Shown: piece after piece, positions 50,004 to 58,120 of the stretch
How the letters are laid out: each line of letters opens with the position of its first letter
Numbering within the stretch: position 1 is the stretch's first letter
Assembly: GCA_025454955.1 (NCBI GenBank)
Contig: JALONL010000017.1
Coordinates: 45,926 to 109,925 of the forward strand
Source of the DNA: Bacteroidia bacterium
GTDB taxonomy: Bacteria > Bacteroidota > Bacteroidia > Palsa-965
Length of the DNA: 64,000 nucleotides
Direction: 5' to 3'
Made by a program: the position numbers and the translations under genes
The notes under the pieces: model-generated
Database searches by the model: none
What the model was told of the DNA's origin: nothing
What the model saw: the letters and a program-made list of their open reading frames with translations, nothing else

Positions 50004-50600
50004 ATGAAAAAACTGCTTCCTACACTTGGCATTTTTGCTGCTGCGGCACTGATGAACCTGTTTACCGCCTGCGGAGGAAACTCCGGCAGCAAAAAAGACA
50101 ACGCCGACAGCCTGGCCGTAAACGCCAAAGCCCGCACCATGTATCTCGACAACATTACTGCTGCCGAGAAACGTATGCGCGAAGACAAAACATACAGTTC
50201 GAAAACAGCCCTCGAAGCACTCAAGGCTTATACCGATTTTACCACGCTGTATCCCAAAGACAGCCTTACGCCCGATTACCTTTTCAAAGCCGCACAGGTG
50301 GCACAATCGACCGGCAATTACCAGCAGGCCGCGGTGTATTTCGAAACCATTATCGACCAGCACAAAGGCTATAAGATGTATGTGGAAGCCTGCTTCCTTG
50401 CAGCCAACAACTACGACGATCACCTGGAAAATGTAAACAACGGTGCGGCACGCGCCAAACAGTTGTATGAATTTATTATTGCCAAATATCCTGATACGAA
50501 CTGGGCTGAGCAGTCGAAAGTGCTGATGTCTTATATTGGCAAATCGAATGAGCAGTTGATGGAGGATATTATTAAGAAGAATGAGGAGAAGGTGAAGTAA
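50004..50600 (+). CDS. TPR-like lipoprotein
   Basis: 198 residues from MKKLLPTLGIF; the longer frame covers the end of def. Lipobox LFTAC. The mature part has helical repeats resembling tetratricopeptide units (TDFTTLYPKDSLTPDYLFKAAQVAQ, TGNYQQAAVYFETIIDQ, AKQLYEFIIAKYPDTNWAEQ), as in BamD- or YbgF-like proteins. It is probably a periplasmic scaffold. Follows def by 37 nt. The conserved-loop hairpin begins 6 nt after its stop. Confidence 0.75.
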   Translation: MKKLLPTLGIFAAAALMNLFTACGGNSGSKKDNADSLAVNAKARTMYLDNITAAEKRMREDKTYSSKTALEALKAYTDFTTLYPKDSLTPDYLFKAAQVAQSTGNYQQAAVYFETIIDQHKGYKMYVEACFLAANNYDDHLENVNNGAARAKQLYEFIIAKYPDTNWAEQSKVLMSYIGKSNEQLMEDIIKKNEEKVK

Positions 50601-50605
50601 GGTTG

Positions 50606-50642
50606 CCCCTCCCCCCCTTCGGCTCCGCTCAGGGGGACGGGG
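50606..50642 (+). terminator. Conserved 12-nt-loop hairpin after the TPR lipoprotein gene
   Basis: CCCC (50606-50609) and CCCCCT (50613-50618) pair with AGGGGG (50631-50636) and GGGG (50639-50642) around the loop TCGGCTCCGCTC (50619-50630). T4 follows 2 nt later (after AC), so this copy is a plausible terminator. Confidence 0.75.
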
Positions 50643-50760
50643 ACTTTTGCTTTTGATTTGAAAGACTTTGGGAGTTGAAATCTGTCGTACTCAGCTTATG
50701 ACAAGTTCAGGTAATTTAATTTGAACTGACTAAGCAACACAGATTGCGAAAACACCACGC

Positions 50761-50788
50761 CCGGTGCCTGAGCCTGTCGAAGGCCCGG
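50761..50788. repeat. CCTGAGCCTGTCGAAGG-type dispersed hairpin at the cdaA 3' end
   Basis: GCCT (50766-50769) pairs with AGGC (50781-50784), with CCGG on both sides. This 17-nt core is one I recall as a frequent intergenic element in many bacterial genomes. It lies 3 nt beyond the cdaA stop. Confidence 0.5.
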
Positions 50789-50790
50789 AT

Positions 50791-51594
50791 TTACTTCTTA
50801 TCCATAAGGTATTTTTCGAGAAGTTCTTTCAGCCGTTCGGGCGATACGTTGCTTTCCATTTGTCCGTCGCGGGCGAAGGCGATTTCGCCGGTTTGTTCGG
50901 AAACGGCAATGGCTATGGCATCGGTGTTTTCGGTAATGCCTACCGAGGCGCGGTGGCGCATGCCGAGGTGTGCGGGGAATTCGTTGTTTTCGGTTACCGG
51001 CAGCACGCAGCGGGCGGCGCGGATGATATTGCCCGAAATAATTACGGCCCCATCGTGAAGCGGGCTGTTTTTGAAGAAAATGCTTTCGATCATGCGCACC
51101 GATACGCGGGCATCGATGGGATCGCCGGTGTTGGAGTAGAATTTGAGGTCGCTGTTTCGGGCAAATACCAGAATGGCCCCGGTGCGCGAACCGGCCATGT
51201 TGCGGCAGGCTTTTACCACGGCGTTAATATCGAGCTGGCCTTCGGTATCTTCATCGCGCCAGTTGAAAAGCGCCTTGCGCCACTGCGGCTGCCTGAACAG
51301 GTTGTTGGTACCGATAAACAGAAAGAAACGCCTGAGCTCCTGCTGAAATACAATGAGCAGGGCTATCACGCCCACATCAATAAATTTGCCCAGAATGCTG
51401 CTGAACAGTTCCAGATCGAGCACCCGCACTAAGCGGTAAATGGAATAAAATATGAGTATGCCCACAAAAATGTTAAGCGCCGCCGTGCCCCGCACCAGCC
51501 GGTAAAGCTGATAACACAACAGGGCAACAAGCACTATATCAAGCGCATCCTGCCAGCGAAACGTAATAAACAAGGGAAGAAAAACCCCGGACAT
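50791..51594 (-). CDS. cdaA: Diadenylate cyclase CdaA
   Basis: 267 residues from MSGVFLPLFI (an ATG 20 codons upstream is possible). Three N-terminal membrane helices (LDIVLVALLCYQLYRLV, NIFVGILIFYSIYRLV, VGVIALLIVFQQEL) precede a DisA_N domain with the two catalytic motifs DGA (in PLHDGAVII) and RHR (in GMRHRASVGI). It makes c-di-AMP from ATP. In Bacteroidota this enzyme controls potassium and osmolyte balance. No CdaR or GlmM gene is adjacent. Confidence 0.93.
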   Translation of the reverse strand: MSGVFLPLFITFRWQDALDIVLVALLCYQLYRLVRGTAALNIFVGILIFYSIYRLVRVLDLELFSSILGKFIDVGVIALLIVFQQELRRFFLFIGTNNLFRQPQWRKALFNWRDEDTEGQLDINAVVKACRNMAGSRTGAILVFARNSDLKFYSNTGDPIDARVSVRMIESIFFKNSPLHDGAVIISGNIIRAARCVLPVTENNEFPAHLGMRHRASVGITENTDAIAIAVSEQTGEIAFARDGQMESNVSPERLKELLEKYLMDKK

Positions 51595-51718
51595 ATCCTG
51601 CAAAGTAAAGAGTTTTTGCCGGTTCGTGAAGTTGAAATTAATATTGCCGAACATCCCGCCCGCCCAACTGTTGTTTTTCTGATCTTTACCGCAAATTCAC
51701 ACTCAATAAAAAAACACC

Positions 51719-52186
51719 ATGAGCCTTACCGCCGGACAAACCGCACCCGATTTTAAACTGTTCAATTCCGACAAACAGGAAGTAAGCCTTTCGGCCCAGA
51801 AGGGCAGCAACGTACTGCTGCTGTTTTTCCCGATGGCCTTTACCAGCGTATGCACCGCCGAACTCTGCTCGGTGCGCGATAACATTGCCGCATACAACAG
51901 TGTAAACGCCAAAGTTTTCGGCATCAGTGTTGATTCGCCCTTTACACTGGGCAAATTCAAAGCCGACCAGAACCTGAATTTCGATTTGCTTTCTGACTTT
52001 AACAAGGAAGTAAGCACCGCCTACGGATCTATTTATGCCGATTTTGTGATGGGCATGAAGGGCGTTTCAAAACGCTCGGCGTTTGTGATTGATAAGGATG
52101 GTGTTATCCGCTACGCGGAAGTACTCGAAAATGCCGGTGAGCAGCCGAATTTTGAGAATATTATGGCTGCGTTGAAAAGCCTGTAA
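51719..52186 (+). CDS. Peroxiredoxin (AhpE/Bcp-like)
   Basis: 155 residues, normal length. PMAFTSVCTAELC carries the peroxidatic Cys (T/S-x-x-C motif) with a second Cys four residues later, GISVDSPFTLGKF and AFVIDKDGVIRYAEV follow the thioredoxin fold. It reduces hydroperoxides at the expense of thiols. Divergent from cdaA and followed by a strong terminator. Confidence 0.92.
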   Translation: MSLTAGQTAPDFKLFNSDKQEVSLSAQKGSNVLLLFFPMAFTSVCTAELCSVRDNIAAYNSVNAKVFGISVDSPFTLGKFKADQNLNFDLLSDFNKEVSTAYGSIYADFVMGMKGVSKRSAFVIDKDGVIRYAEVLENAGEQPNFENIMAALKSL

Positions 52187-52207
52187 GCTGTTCTTTTATT
52201 TATATAC

Positions 52208-52239
52208 AAACGGCTGTTTCCTGACGGAAACAGCCGTTT
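52208..52239. terminator. Strong terminator after the peroxiredoxin gene
   Basis: AAACGGCTGTTTCC (52208-52221) pairs perfectly with GGAAACAGCCGTTT (52226-52239), 4-nt loop. It may also end the convergent GH16-like gene. Confidence 0.9.
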
Positions 52240-52260
52240 GTGTTTTTAGTTGAATATTGG

Positions 52261-53091
52261 TCAGGAAGTTGCCGACATCGGCACTTCTACACGCGAAACG
52301 TTGAAGAATACAGGATTGCCGGTTGAAGGTCCGCCGTAAGGCCAGCAGTTGATGAAAAGCGACATGGTTTGCGTGGGAGCCGGAATGGATATGTTGCTTG
52401 AAGATGCAGTCCAGGTAATTGTATCGCTGCCGGTGTAAGGAAAATTATCTGACGAATAATCGCCGGGGGCTGCATAAAAAGTAACGCTGTCTTGCTGCCA
52501 GTTAGCCACAAAAGTAACTTTACCATTAGCATCTCCATTGATCGCCACACGGTTTACCTGATTCCAGTCGGGTGTTCCGGACGTGGAGCCATCCCAGGGC
52601 TGCACACAAAACTGTGCATTGCTGTTGGCCACACCGCCCTGATTAATCCATGCATTGGCACTGTTCTGGTTCTGGTAACCCACTTCCACAATATCAATTT
52701 CGTTATACGGAAAGGATGCTGCCGGATCGAAAATAAACACGCCAAAAGTGGTGGACGTGTTTTGACCGGGTTGTGTATCACCACCACTAAAATCGCTCCA
52801 GCCCCCTACGGGATAAAATGTAACCAGATAGGTGCCGTAAGCCAGCATTTGTCCGGAAGGAACTTCCAGCACGGCCTGACCAGCCGCCCAGCATTCCATA
52901 CCATTCCAGTATTGGCCAGAGTTGGCCTGTACTGAGAGCTGAAGTTCGCCGTTGTCGGTAACAGCAGCATTTTGTGAAACCCAGAAGTTGCTGTTGTATG
53001 ACGAGGTGGGCGCAGGAGGTGCCGCCGTAGCGGGCGGGGCAGGTTGAACGGCATTGTTCCAGTTTTGACCAAGACAGGTGATGGTGCTCAT
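52261..53091 (-). CDS. GH16-like protein without signal peptide
   Basis: 276 residues. No signal peptide: the N-terminus (MSTITCLGQNWNNAVQPAPP) is soluble and Pro/Ala-rich up to residue 30. The rest is a beta-jelly-roll pattern with YNEIDIVEVGYQ, which fits the family 16 glycoside hydrolase signature ExDxxE (catalytic nucleophile and acid/base), and YLVTFYPVGGW before it. Laminarin- or agar-degrading GH16 enzymes are normally secreted, so the missing signal is odd. A lectin-like non-catalytic role is also possible. Confidence 0.6.
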   Translation of the reverse strand: MSTITCLGQNWNNAVQPAPPATAAPPAPTSSYNSNFWVSQNAAVTDNGELQLSVQANSGQYWNGMECWAAGQAVLEVPSGQMLAYGTYLVTFYPVGGWSDFSGGDTQPGQNTSTTFGVFIFDPAASFPYNEIDIVEVGYQNQNSANAWINQGGVANSNAQFCVQPWDGSTSGTPDWNQVNRVAINGDANGKVTFVANWQQDSVTFYAAPGDYSSDNFPYTGSDTITWTASSSNISIPAPTQTMSLFINCWPYGGPSTGNPVFFNVSRVEVPMSATS

Positions 53092-53274
53092 AAGTAAAGA
53101 GGTTTAGTTTTTTTGTGAAGTAAGAACTAAATCTTTTGCTGGTGTAGCGTAGTAGTACCTGAATTGAACGATAGGAAATTTCTAAGCGGTCAAGAAATTA
53201 TTAAGGGATTTTGTTTATTCGGGGATGATGTCTCCTGGTGCTGTGTGGGTGCGCTTCTTTGGAGCGTGAGCACT

Positions 53275-53501
53275 ACCTGAAAATACAAGCGGGCGATGAA
53301 AAACTACTAAAGCAAAGTTGCAAGCGTTGTACGCGGGTGCGGGGGCTTGAGATTACGCTCCTTCGTCGCGTGATCTCCAATTTGCCGCACCTGAAAATAA
53401 AAGCGGGGATGGAAAACTACTAAAGCAAAGTCGCAAGCGTTGTACGCGGGGGCGGGGGCTTGAGATTACGCTCCTTCGTCGCGTGATCTCCACTTTGCCG
53501 C
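53275..53501. repeat. Tandem duplication of a 114-bp intergenic unit
   Basis: 53275-53388 and 53389-53501 are nearly identical (a handful of changes), each starting ACCTGAAAAT. Each contains the hairpin GAGATTACGC / GCGTGATCTC (53349-53377 and 53462-53490). A partial third start, ACCTGAAAAT, follows at 53502. Confidence 0.88.
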
Positions 53502-53520
53502 ACCTGAAAATCCTGAAAAT

Positions 53521-53635
53521 ACAAGCCGGTCGCTTCGCTCCGTTTTTGTTTTTGGGGAGTTTTGTGGGGAAATTATCATTCCCCCACAAAACTCCCCAAA
53601 AACAAAAAGTCCGCCCAAAGGGCGGACCGGCTTGT
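53521..53635. repeat. Nested inverted repeat with a perfect 27-bp stem
   Basis: The arm 53543-53569 (starts TTTTTGTTTTTGGGG) is perfectly complementary to 53582-53608, with a 12-nt loop. ACAAGCCGGT (53521-53530) pairs with ACCGGCTTGT (53626-53635), and GTCCGCCC/GGGCGGAC (53609-53616/53620-53627) forms a hairpin inside, so a three-way junction is possible. Confidence 0.9.
53609..53627 (-). terminator. Terminator of the tRNA-Ser(CGA) gene
   Basis: GTCCGCCC/GGGCGGAC stem with a 3-nt loop, followed on the minus strand by T5-G-T5. It overlaps the 27-bp inverted repeat. Confidence 0.8.
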
Positions 53636-53643
53636 GCTTTAAG

Positions 53644-53730
53644 CGGAGAGGGGGAGATTCGAACTCCCGATACCCTTGCGAGTATACCGCATTTCGAGTG
53701 CGGCGCATTCGACCACTCTGCCACCTCTCC
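53644..53730 (-). tRNA. tRNA-Ser (anticodon CGA)
   Basis: 87 nt. Acceptor GGAGAGG/CCTCTCC, discriminator G, anticodon stem CCGCA/TGCGG around loop CTCGAAA, long variable arm, and T-loop GTTCGAATC. CCA is not encoded. Long variable arm and anticodon CGA identify serine (UCG codon). Confidence 0.95.
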
Positions 53731-53846
<116 letters not shown>

Positions 53847-53851
53847 GGGGG

Positions 53852-53881
53852 CAAAAGTACTCAAGCCGGACATTCTGACAA
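53852..53881 (-). promoter_or_regulatory. Bacteroidota promoter of the tRNA-Ser unit
   Basis: Minus strand TTG (53879-53881), 19 nt, then TACTTTTG (53852-53859), 6 nt before the first tRNA base. Confidence 0.65.
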
Positions 53882-54192
53882 GCGCACCGCGAAATTTTTT
53901 TTTGATTTCTGAGAAAGCGGCTGATAATGAGGATTTCACATTGCGATTTTTTTCCGCTTATGAATTATAAACGGGCGTTTTATAAAACAGATCACTTAAA
54001 ATGCCCCCGGAATAAGGGGTAAAAAGTGAAAAATGGGAGACATTCATTTCCCGCGTTCAAATATTTGTAAACGGCTATGGGGTTACTGGCTTAGAAAAGT
54101 GGGGAAATGGGGGCGACATCCATTGTTTTGAGGAGAAAGAAGCGGATGAAAAAGGTATGTGACAGGCGGTTAGATTCGCTCAAAACCTGTGT
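53882..54192. other. AT-rich intergenic region upstream of comEC, no gene seen
   Basis: 311 bp with poly-T stretches and no convincing hairpin or open frame. It presumably holds the comEC promoter, but no clear TAnnTTTG was picked out close to the ATG. Confidence 0.4.
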
Positions 54193-56280
54193 ATGTCGCC
54201 CCTGCGCTGGAGTCAGTTTCCATTGATTCGTCCGCTTATTGCCTTTCTCGCCGGAATGTGCGTGGCTTTGTGCGGCGCGGGTTGGTGGGGTGGTTTGGGA
54301 CTGGGCGTGGTGGCTTTGGGCGGATTTCTTTACTCCCGGCGTAAAGGGCACGAACGACTGCCGGTGTGGAGCGATGTGTGGTGGATTGCGGCCTTGTTTG
54401 CGGGCTGTGGCTGGATGTGTATGGGCTTGTCGGAGGCGGCTTTGCCCAGGCAGGTGCCCGAGGCGGGGGCTGTGCTGGTGCGTATTACCGAAACGCCGGT
54501 TGCACGACTGAAAACGGTAAAACTTACTGCCGAAGTGCTGGCCGTGCGTGCCACACAGGGCTGGGAAGCATTTCGCGGCGGGGCTGTGGTGCAGTTGAAA
54601 CGCAGCAGCAGTGCCGAAATGCTTCGTTACGGCGATGAGCTTTTAATTATAGCATCGCCCGAAAAAGTGCCGCCGCCGCGCAATCCTGGCGAGTTTGATT
54701 ATGCGGCCTGGTTGCAGCACAAAGGCATTGGCATGAAACTCACGGCCGATGAGGAACACTGGCAGCTTACGCAGTCGGGCAACGGCAATGCGGTGAAGGC
54801 AGCGGCGCTGGAACTCAGAGACTGGTTTGCACAATCGCTTAAAAATGCCGGGCTCAGCGGCGACAGACTCTCGGTGGCGCAGGCCCTGCTGCTGGGCAAC
54901 GACGACGAAATTGATCCGGGGCTGCTCAAGGCTTACAGTGCTTCGGGAACCTTGCATGTGCTGTCGGTATCGGGTATGCATGTGGCGTTGCTGTTTACGG
55001 CGCTGAGCTGGCTGCTGGCACCCATGCTGCGGCTCAGGGGCGGGAAATACTGGCTGGCATTGCTTATGCTGGCCGCGTTGTGGGGCTATGCCATGCTCAC
55101 GGGTGCTTCGCCATCGGTGCTGCGGGCGGTGACCATGCTGAGTTTTGTGGTGGCCGGACAGCCGTTTCAGCGGCACGGGCATATACTTAATATGCTGGCG
55201 GCGGCCGCGTTGGTGTTGCTGATAGTAAACCCGCAATTGGTGACCGATGTGGGCTTTCAGCTTTCGTTTGTGGCAGTAGGCGGTATAGTGGTGCTGCAAC
55301 CGGTGTTTCAGCAAGTGTGGCGGCCACGCGGAAAAGTAATGCGCGGAATCTGGAGCTTAGTTTCGGTTACATTGGTGGCGCAGCTGGTTACGTTTCCGCT
55401 GGGCTTGTATTACTTCGGGCAGTTTCCGCTGTATTTCCTGCTGTCGAATATGGCTGTGATACCATTGTCCACGCTAATCATGTACGGCGGACTGCTGCTG
55501 CTGGTGGCCGCACCGCTGGGACAGATCGGGAAATGGGTGGCTGTGCCTGTGTGCTGGCTGCTCGATGTGCTTAACGGCGCGGTGCGTTATACCGAGTTTT
55601 TGCCCTCGGCCGTGCTCTACAGCAGCCAATGGAGTTTGCTTCAGCTGAGTTTGCTTTATAGCCTGCTGGCAGCCGGTGTATGCTGGCTGTGGATGCAGCG
55701 CCCGCGTTTGCTTACCGCCGCTGTGACCGCTGCGGTGCTCTTGCTCACCACCATTATTGCAAACGATATACAGCAGATGCAAACCCGCAAACTTATTGTG
55801 TATAGCCTGCCCGGAGCCACAGCCATTGGCACACAGCAAGGCACTCAACACATTCTTTTTTCCGACAGCACCCTCATCAGCCGCCCCGGACTGAACGATT
55901 TTCACATTATCCCCGGACTGAGGCAGCAGGGCCTGAAACCAAAATCACCGCTCGTTCTCAGCGACTCTCTGCGTTTTAATCATTCGCTTGCCGCCGCCCG
56001 GGGCCAATGGATAAATACACAGGGCAAAGTAATCTTCCGCGCAACACGCAAGTGCCGCTGGAAAAATATACACGCGCATTGTGATCTCCTGCTGCTTACC
56101 CAAAACACAGGCTGCCGCCTGGACAGCCTGCTCAAACGCACCACGCCATTGATGGTGGTGGCCGATGGTTCAAACAGCGATAAGAAAATAAGCAGGTGGA
56201 AAAATATCTGCATCAAAAACAAAATCGGTTTCTGGGATGCAAAGCACGATGGTGCGCTGGTGTGGGAGTGGAAGGATTAA
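54193..56280 (+). CDS. comEC: ComEC/Rec2 family DNA uptake channel protein
   Basis: 695 residues. N-terminal membrane helices, then the OB-like domain DUF4131 (YGDELLIIASPEKVPPPRNPGEFDYAAWLQHKGIG), then the Competence domain (LLLGNDDEIDPGLLKAYSASGTLHVLSVSGMHVALLFTAL, TGASPSVLRAVTMLSF, VTDVGFQLSFVAVGGIVVL) with many helices. It would form the inner-membrane channel for single-stranded DNA in natural transformation. The C-terminal 150 residues lack a metallo-beta-lactamase HxHxDH motif, so the channel-only form is inferred. Confidence 0.92.
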   Translation: MSPLRWSQFPLIRPLIAFLAGMCVALCGAGWWGGLGLGVVALGGFLYSRRKGHERLPVWSDVWWIAALFAGCGWMCMGLSEAALPRQVPEAGAVLVRITETPVARLKTVKLTAEVLAVRATQGWEAFRGGAVVQLKRSSSAEMLRYGDELLIIASPEKVPPPRNPGEFDYAAWLQHKGIGMKLTADEEHWQLTQSGNGNAVKAAALELRDWFAQSLKNAGLSGDRLSVAQALLLGNDDEIDPGLLKAYSASGTLHVLSVSGMHVALLFTALSWLLAPMLRLRGGKYWLALLMLAALWGYAMLTGASPSVLRAVTMLSFVVAGQPFQRHGHILNMLAAAALVLLIVNPQLVTDVGFQLSFVAVGGIVVLQPVFQQVWRPRGKVMRGIWSLVSVTLVAQLVTFPLGLYYFGQFPLYFLLSNMAVIPLSTLIMYGGLLLLVAAPLGQIGKWVAVPVCWLLDVLNGAVRYTEFLPSAVLYSSQWSLLQLSLLYSLLAAGVCWLWMQRPRLLTAAVTAAVLLLTTIIANDIQQMQTRKLIVYSLPGATAIGTQQGTQHILFSDSTLISRPGLNDFHIIPGLRQQGLKPKSPLVLSDSLRFNHSLAAARGQWINTQGKVIFRATRKCRWKNIHAHCDLLLLTQNTGCRLDSLLKRTTPLMVVADGSNSDKKISRWKNICIKNKIGFWDAKHDGALVWEWKD

Positions 56281-56341
56281 TTGAATATGATTTTCGGGAG
56301 ATTTATTGATGGTGTAATACAAAAGTTCAACACAATAAAAA

Positions 56342-56369
56342 TGGCTGTCCCCGTATTTGGAGACAGCCA
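56342..56369. terminator. Terminator between convergent comEC and GWxTD genes
   Basis: TGGCTGTC (56342-56349) pairs with GACAGCCA (56362-56369); A5 precedes and T4 follows, so it may act in both directions. Confidence 0.75.
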
Positions 56370-56393
56370 CTTTTACGAAATCAATTTCAAATC

Positions 56394-57920
56394 CTATCTC
56401 GGATTGGTATATAAATCATCGGCCTGCGAACCCCAGTGGTTGTTTCCGCGTGTCTGATCGACGTTGCGGGGCGAGGTATCGCGTTTGGTGAGGCGTACAC
56501 GCCAGCGGTCGTCGCGCACTTCGCCGCGGGCATCAGAATGAATGAGCTGGTAGTTGTTGGTGGCCAGATCGAAATTGGCAAATACGAAACGTTTGTTGGT
56601 TTGCGTGGTGTTGCCGGGCTGGTTGCTGGTCATGGCACCGTTCTGGGGCATGGCCGGATTGCCGCGGATGGTGTAGTATTGCCAGATTTCGTAAGGATAC
56701 GAACTCGGCTCATTGGTCATGAACGTACGCTGATCGGGCGGGCCGTATTGCAGATATACGCGGCCGCGGTCGCTGTCGTAGCCGCGCAGAATGGGGGTGC
56801 CAAACTCGCGGTTTACCTTATCCACTTCGGCTTTGTAGGTGAGCCAGGCTCCCTGCGGATTTTTCTCATTGCGGCTGAGCCAGAAGTTGAGGATGTATTG
56901 CTGCATAAGCTTTACATCGCCGGTTTTGATTTGTGTTTCGGCAAAATCTTTTTCAGATTCCGTGCTTATTGGACGCAGGCAACGAATATACTCGCGCAAT
57001 GTATCGGGGCTGGTCACCGAAGCAATGAACGAAGTGCTTACATCAACCGCCGTTACATCGGTAAGCTGGAAAGTAACGTTAGGATTGAAACGTTCGAACG
57101 GGGCGCGGCGCACGGCCAGCAAACGGTTGGCGGCATTGCGTACTTCTATTACCAGTATATAATTTCCTCCGGGAAGTTTGGTAATATCGAATGTTTGAAG
57201 CAATGGATTTACAGGCTGCGGGGTGTGTTTCGAAAACGCGTTATAATCGCTCATTTTCTGCCCTGAGATTACTGATTCGATGGAATACAGCACCACAAAT
57301 TTCTGATCGGCAGGAATTGAAGCCGGTGTATTATATAACTCGGCATAAAACTGAAGCTGGTTCATATTGCCGGGGAAAAACTCCGACACATAAGGCACCA
57401 GATCCATTCCGCTTTTGCTGAGCAGGTTTTGCTGTGTGGTGGGCCGGGCGCTTTCTACAAACTCCACACCCGAAATGCTTACCGAATCAGGATCGATATC
57501 CAAAAACATGGAACGGGCATTCATTATTTTTCGTTCCTGTCCGCCACGGTGTTTGTCGGAAATAATAAGCTGTATGGTATATGCGCCCGGTTTGAGCGTA
57601 AAACGCTGAAGATCGAGAAAGTTGGGAAGATTGGTGGTGTCAATGGCTTCGGGGCTGTTGAGCGTATATTCGCGTACAGCCTCCACGTTTTTACCGTCGC
57701 CGGAAGTAATGGTGAGCACCACATTTACCGCAGCCTGCAAACGCCCGGAGGAATTGGGTTTATAGGTAACCGAATTACCGATAATCGAAAGATAAGTTTC
57801 GATATAGGTTTTATCATCGGGCGTGCTGAATGCGCACCAGGTAAGATTGGCGGTTACCTCGCGTGCCATTGCAGTGGTAAATACCACACAGGTAGCAGCA
57901 AAAAGCAGAATTCGTTTCAT
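56394..57920 (-). CDS. Second GWxTD-domain protein
   Basis: 508 residues from MKRILLFAATC, giving a signal peptide ending near TAMARE. The body has beta-sandwich-like segments (VVLTITSGDGKNVE, PGAYTIQLIISDKHR). Near residue 390 the motif reads RGYDSDRGRVYLQYGPPDQ, a variant of GWxTD with Tyr for Trp and Ser for Thr, aligned with EGWQTDRGMIYLIFGKP in the protein at 38132. The two are distant paralogues of different length. Secreted or outer-membrane-associated, function unknown. Confidence 0.8.
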   Translation of the reverse strand: MKRILLFAATCVVFTTAMAREVTANLTWCAFSTPDDKTYIETYLSIIGNSVTYKPNSSGRLQAAVNVVLTITSGDGKNVEAVREYTLNSPEAIDTTNLPNFLDLQRFTLKPGAYTIQLIISDKHRGGQERKIMNARSMFLDIDPDSVSISGVEFVESARPTTQQNLLSKSGMDLVPYVSEFFPGNMNQLQFYAELYNTPASIPADQKFVVLYSIESVISGQKMSDYNAFSKHTPQPVNPLLQTFDITKLPGGNYILVIEVRNAANRLLAVRRAPFERFNPNVTFQLTDVTAVDVSTSFIASVTSPDTLREYIRCLRPISTESEKDFAETQIKTGDVKLMQQYILNFWLSRNEKNPQGAWLTYKAEVDKVNREFGTPILRGYDSDRGRVYLQYGPPDQRTFMTNEPSSYPYEIWQYYTIRGNPAMPQNGAMTSNQPGNTTQTNKRFVFANFDLATNNYQLIHSDARGEVRDDRWRVRLTKRDTSPRNVDQTRGNNHWGSQADDLYTNPR

Positions 57921-58052
57921 GGCCAGGTATATTAAGTATTCCGGGCCGCGCAGCACGAAACCGGATGCAATACGAAGTTAACACAATTACTGCTGAAATG
58001 TGGAGCTATTTCAGTCAAAAAACAAGCCCTACTTGGCAGGCGGGCGTGTTAA

Positions 58053-58120
58053 GGCATTAAATTGCAGTGAAGGTTTGTTAAGCGGTAAAAACGGCTTCGT
58101 TCACTGTGCTGCAATTTGCC
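58053..58120 (-). repeat. Nested imperfect inverted repeat at the pepT 3' end
   Basis: GGCATTAAATTGCAGTGAAG (58053-58072) is a near inverse of 58100-58120, and the core AAGCGGTAAAAACGGCTT (58080-58097) is itself dyadic. It follows the pepT stop directly and could act as terminator, though there is no T-run. Confidence 0.6.

Larger units (their letters stand above)
53092..53643. other. Intergenic repeat region, no gene seen
   Basis: 552 bp with a 114/113-bp tandem duplication (53275-53501), a 27-bp perfect inverted repeat (53543-53608), and the terminator of the tRNA unit. Open frames in both strands are repeat-derived (RSRDEGA-type peptide recurs in three frames) and not credible genes. Confidence 0.65.

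Noticed and set aside
54193..56280. ComEC with a metallo-beta-lactamase nuclease domain
   Set aside because: The C-terminal part lacks an HxHxDH motif, so a nuclease role is not supported.
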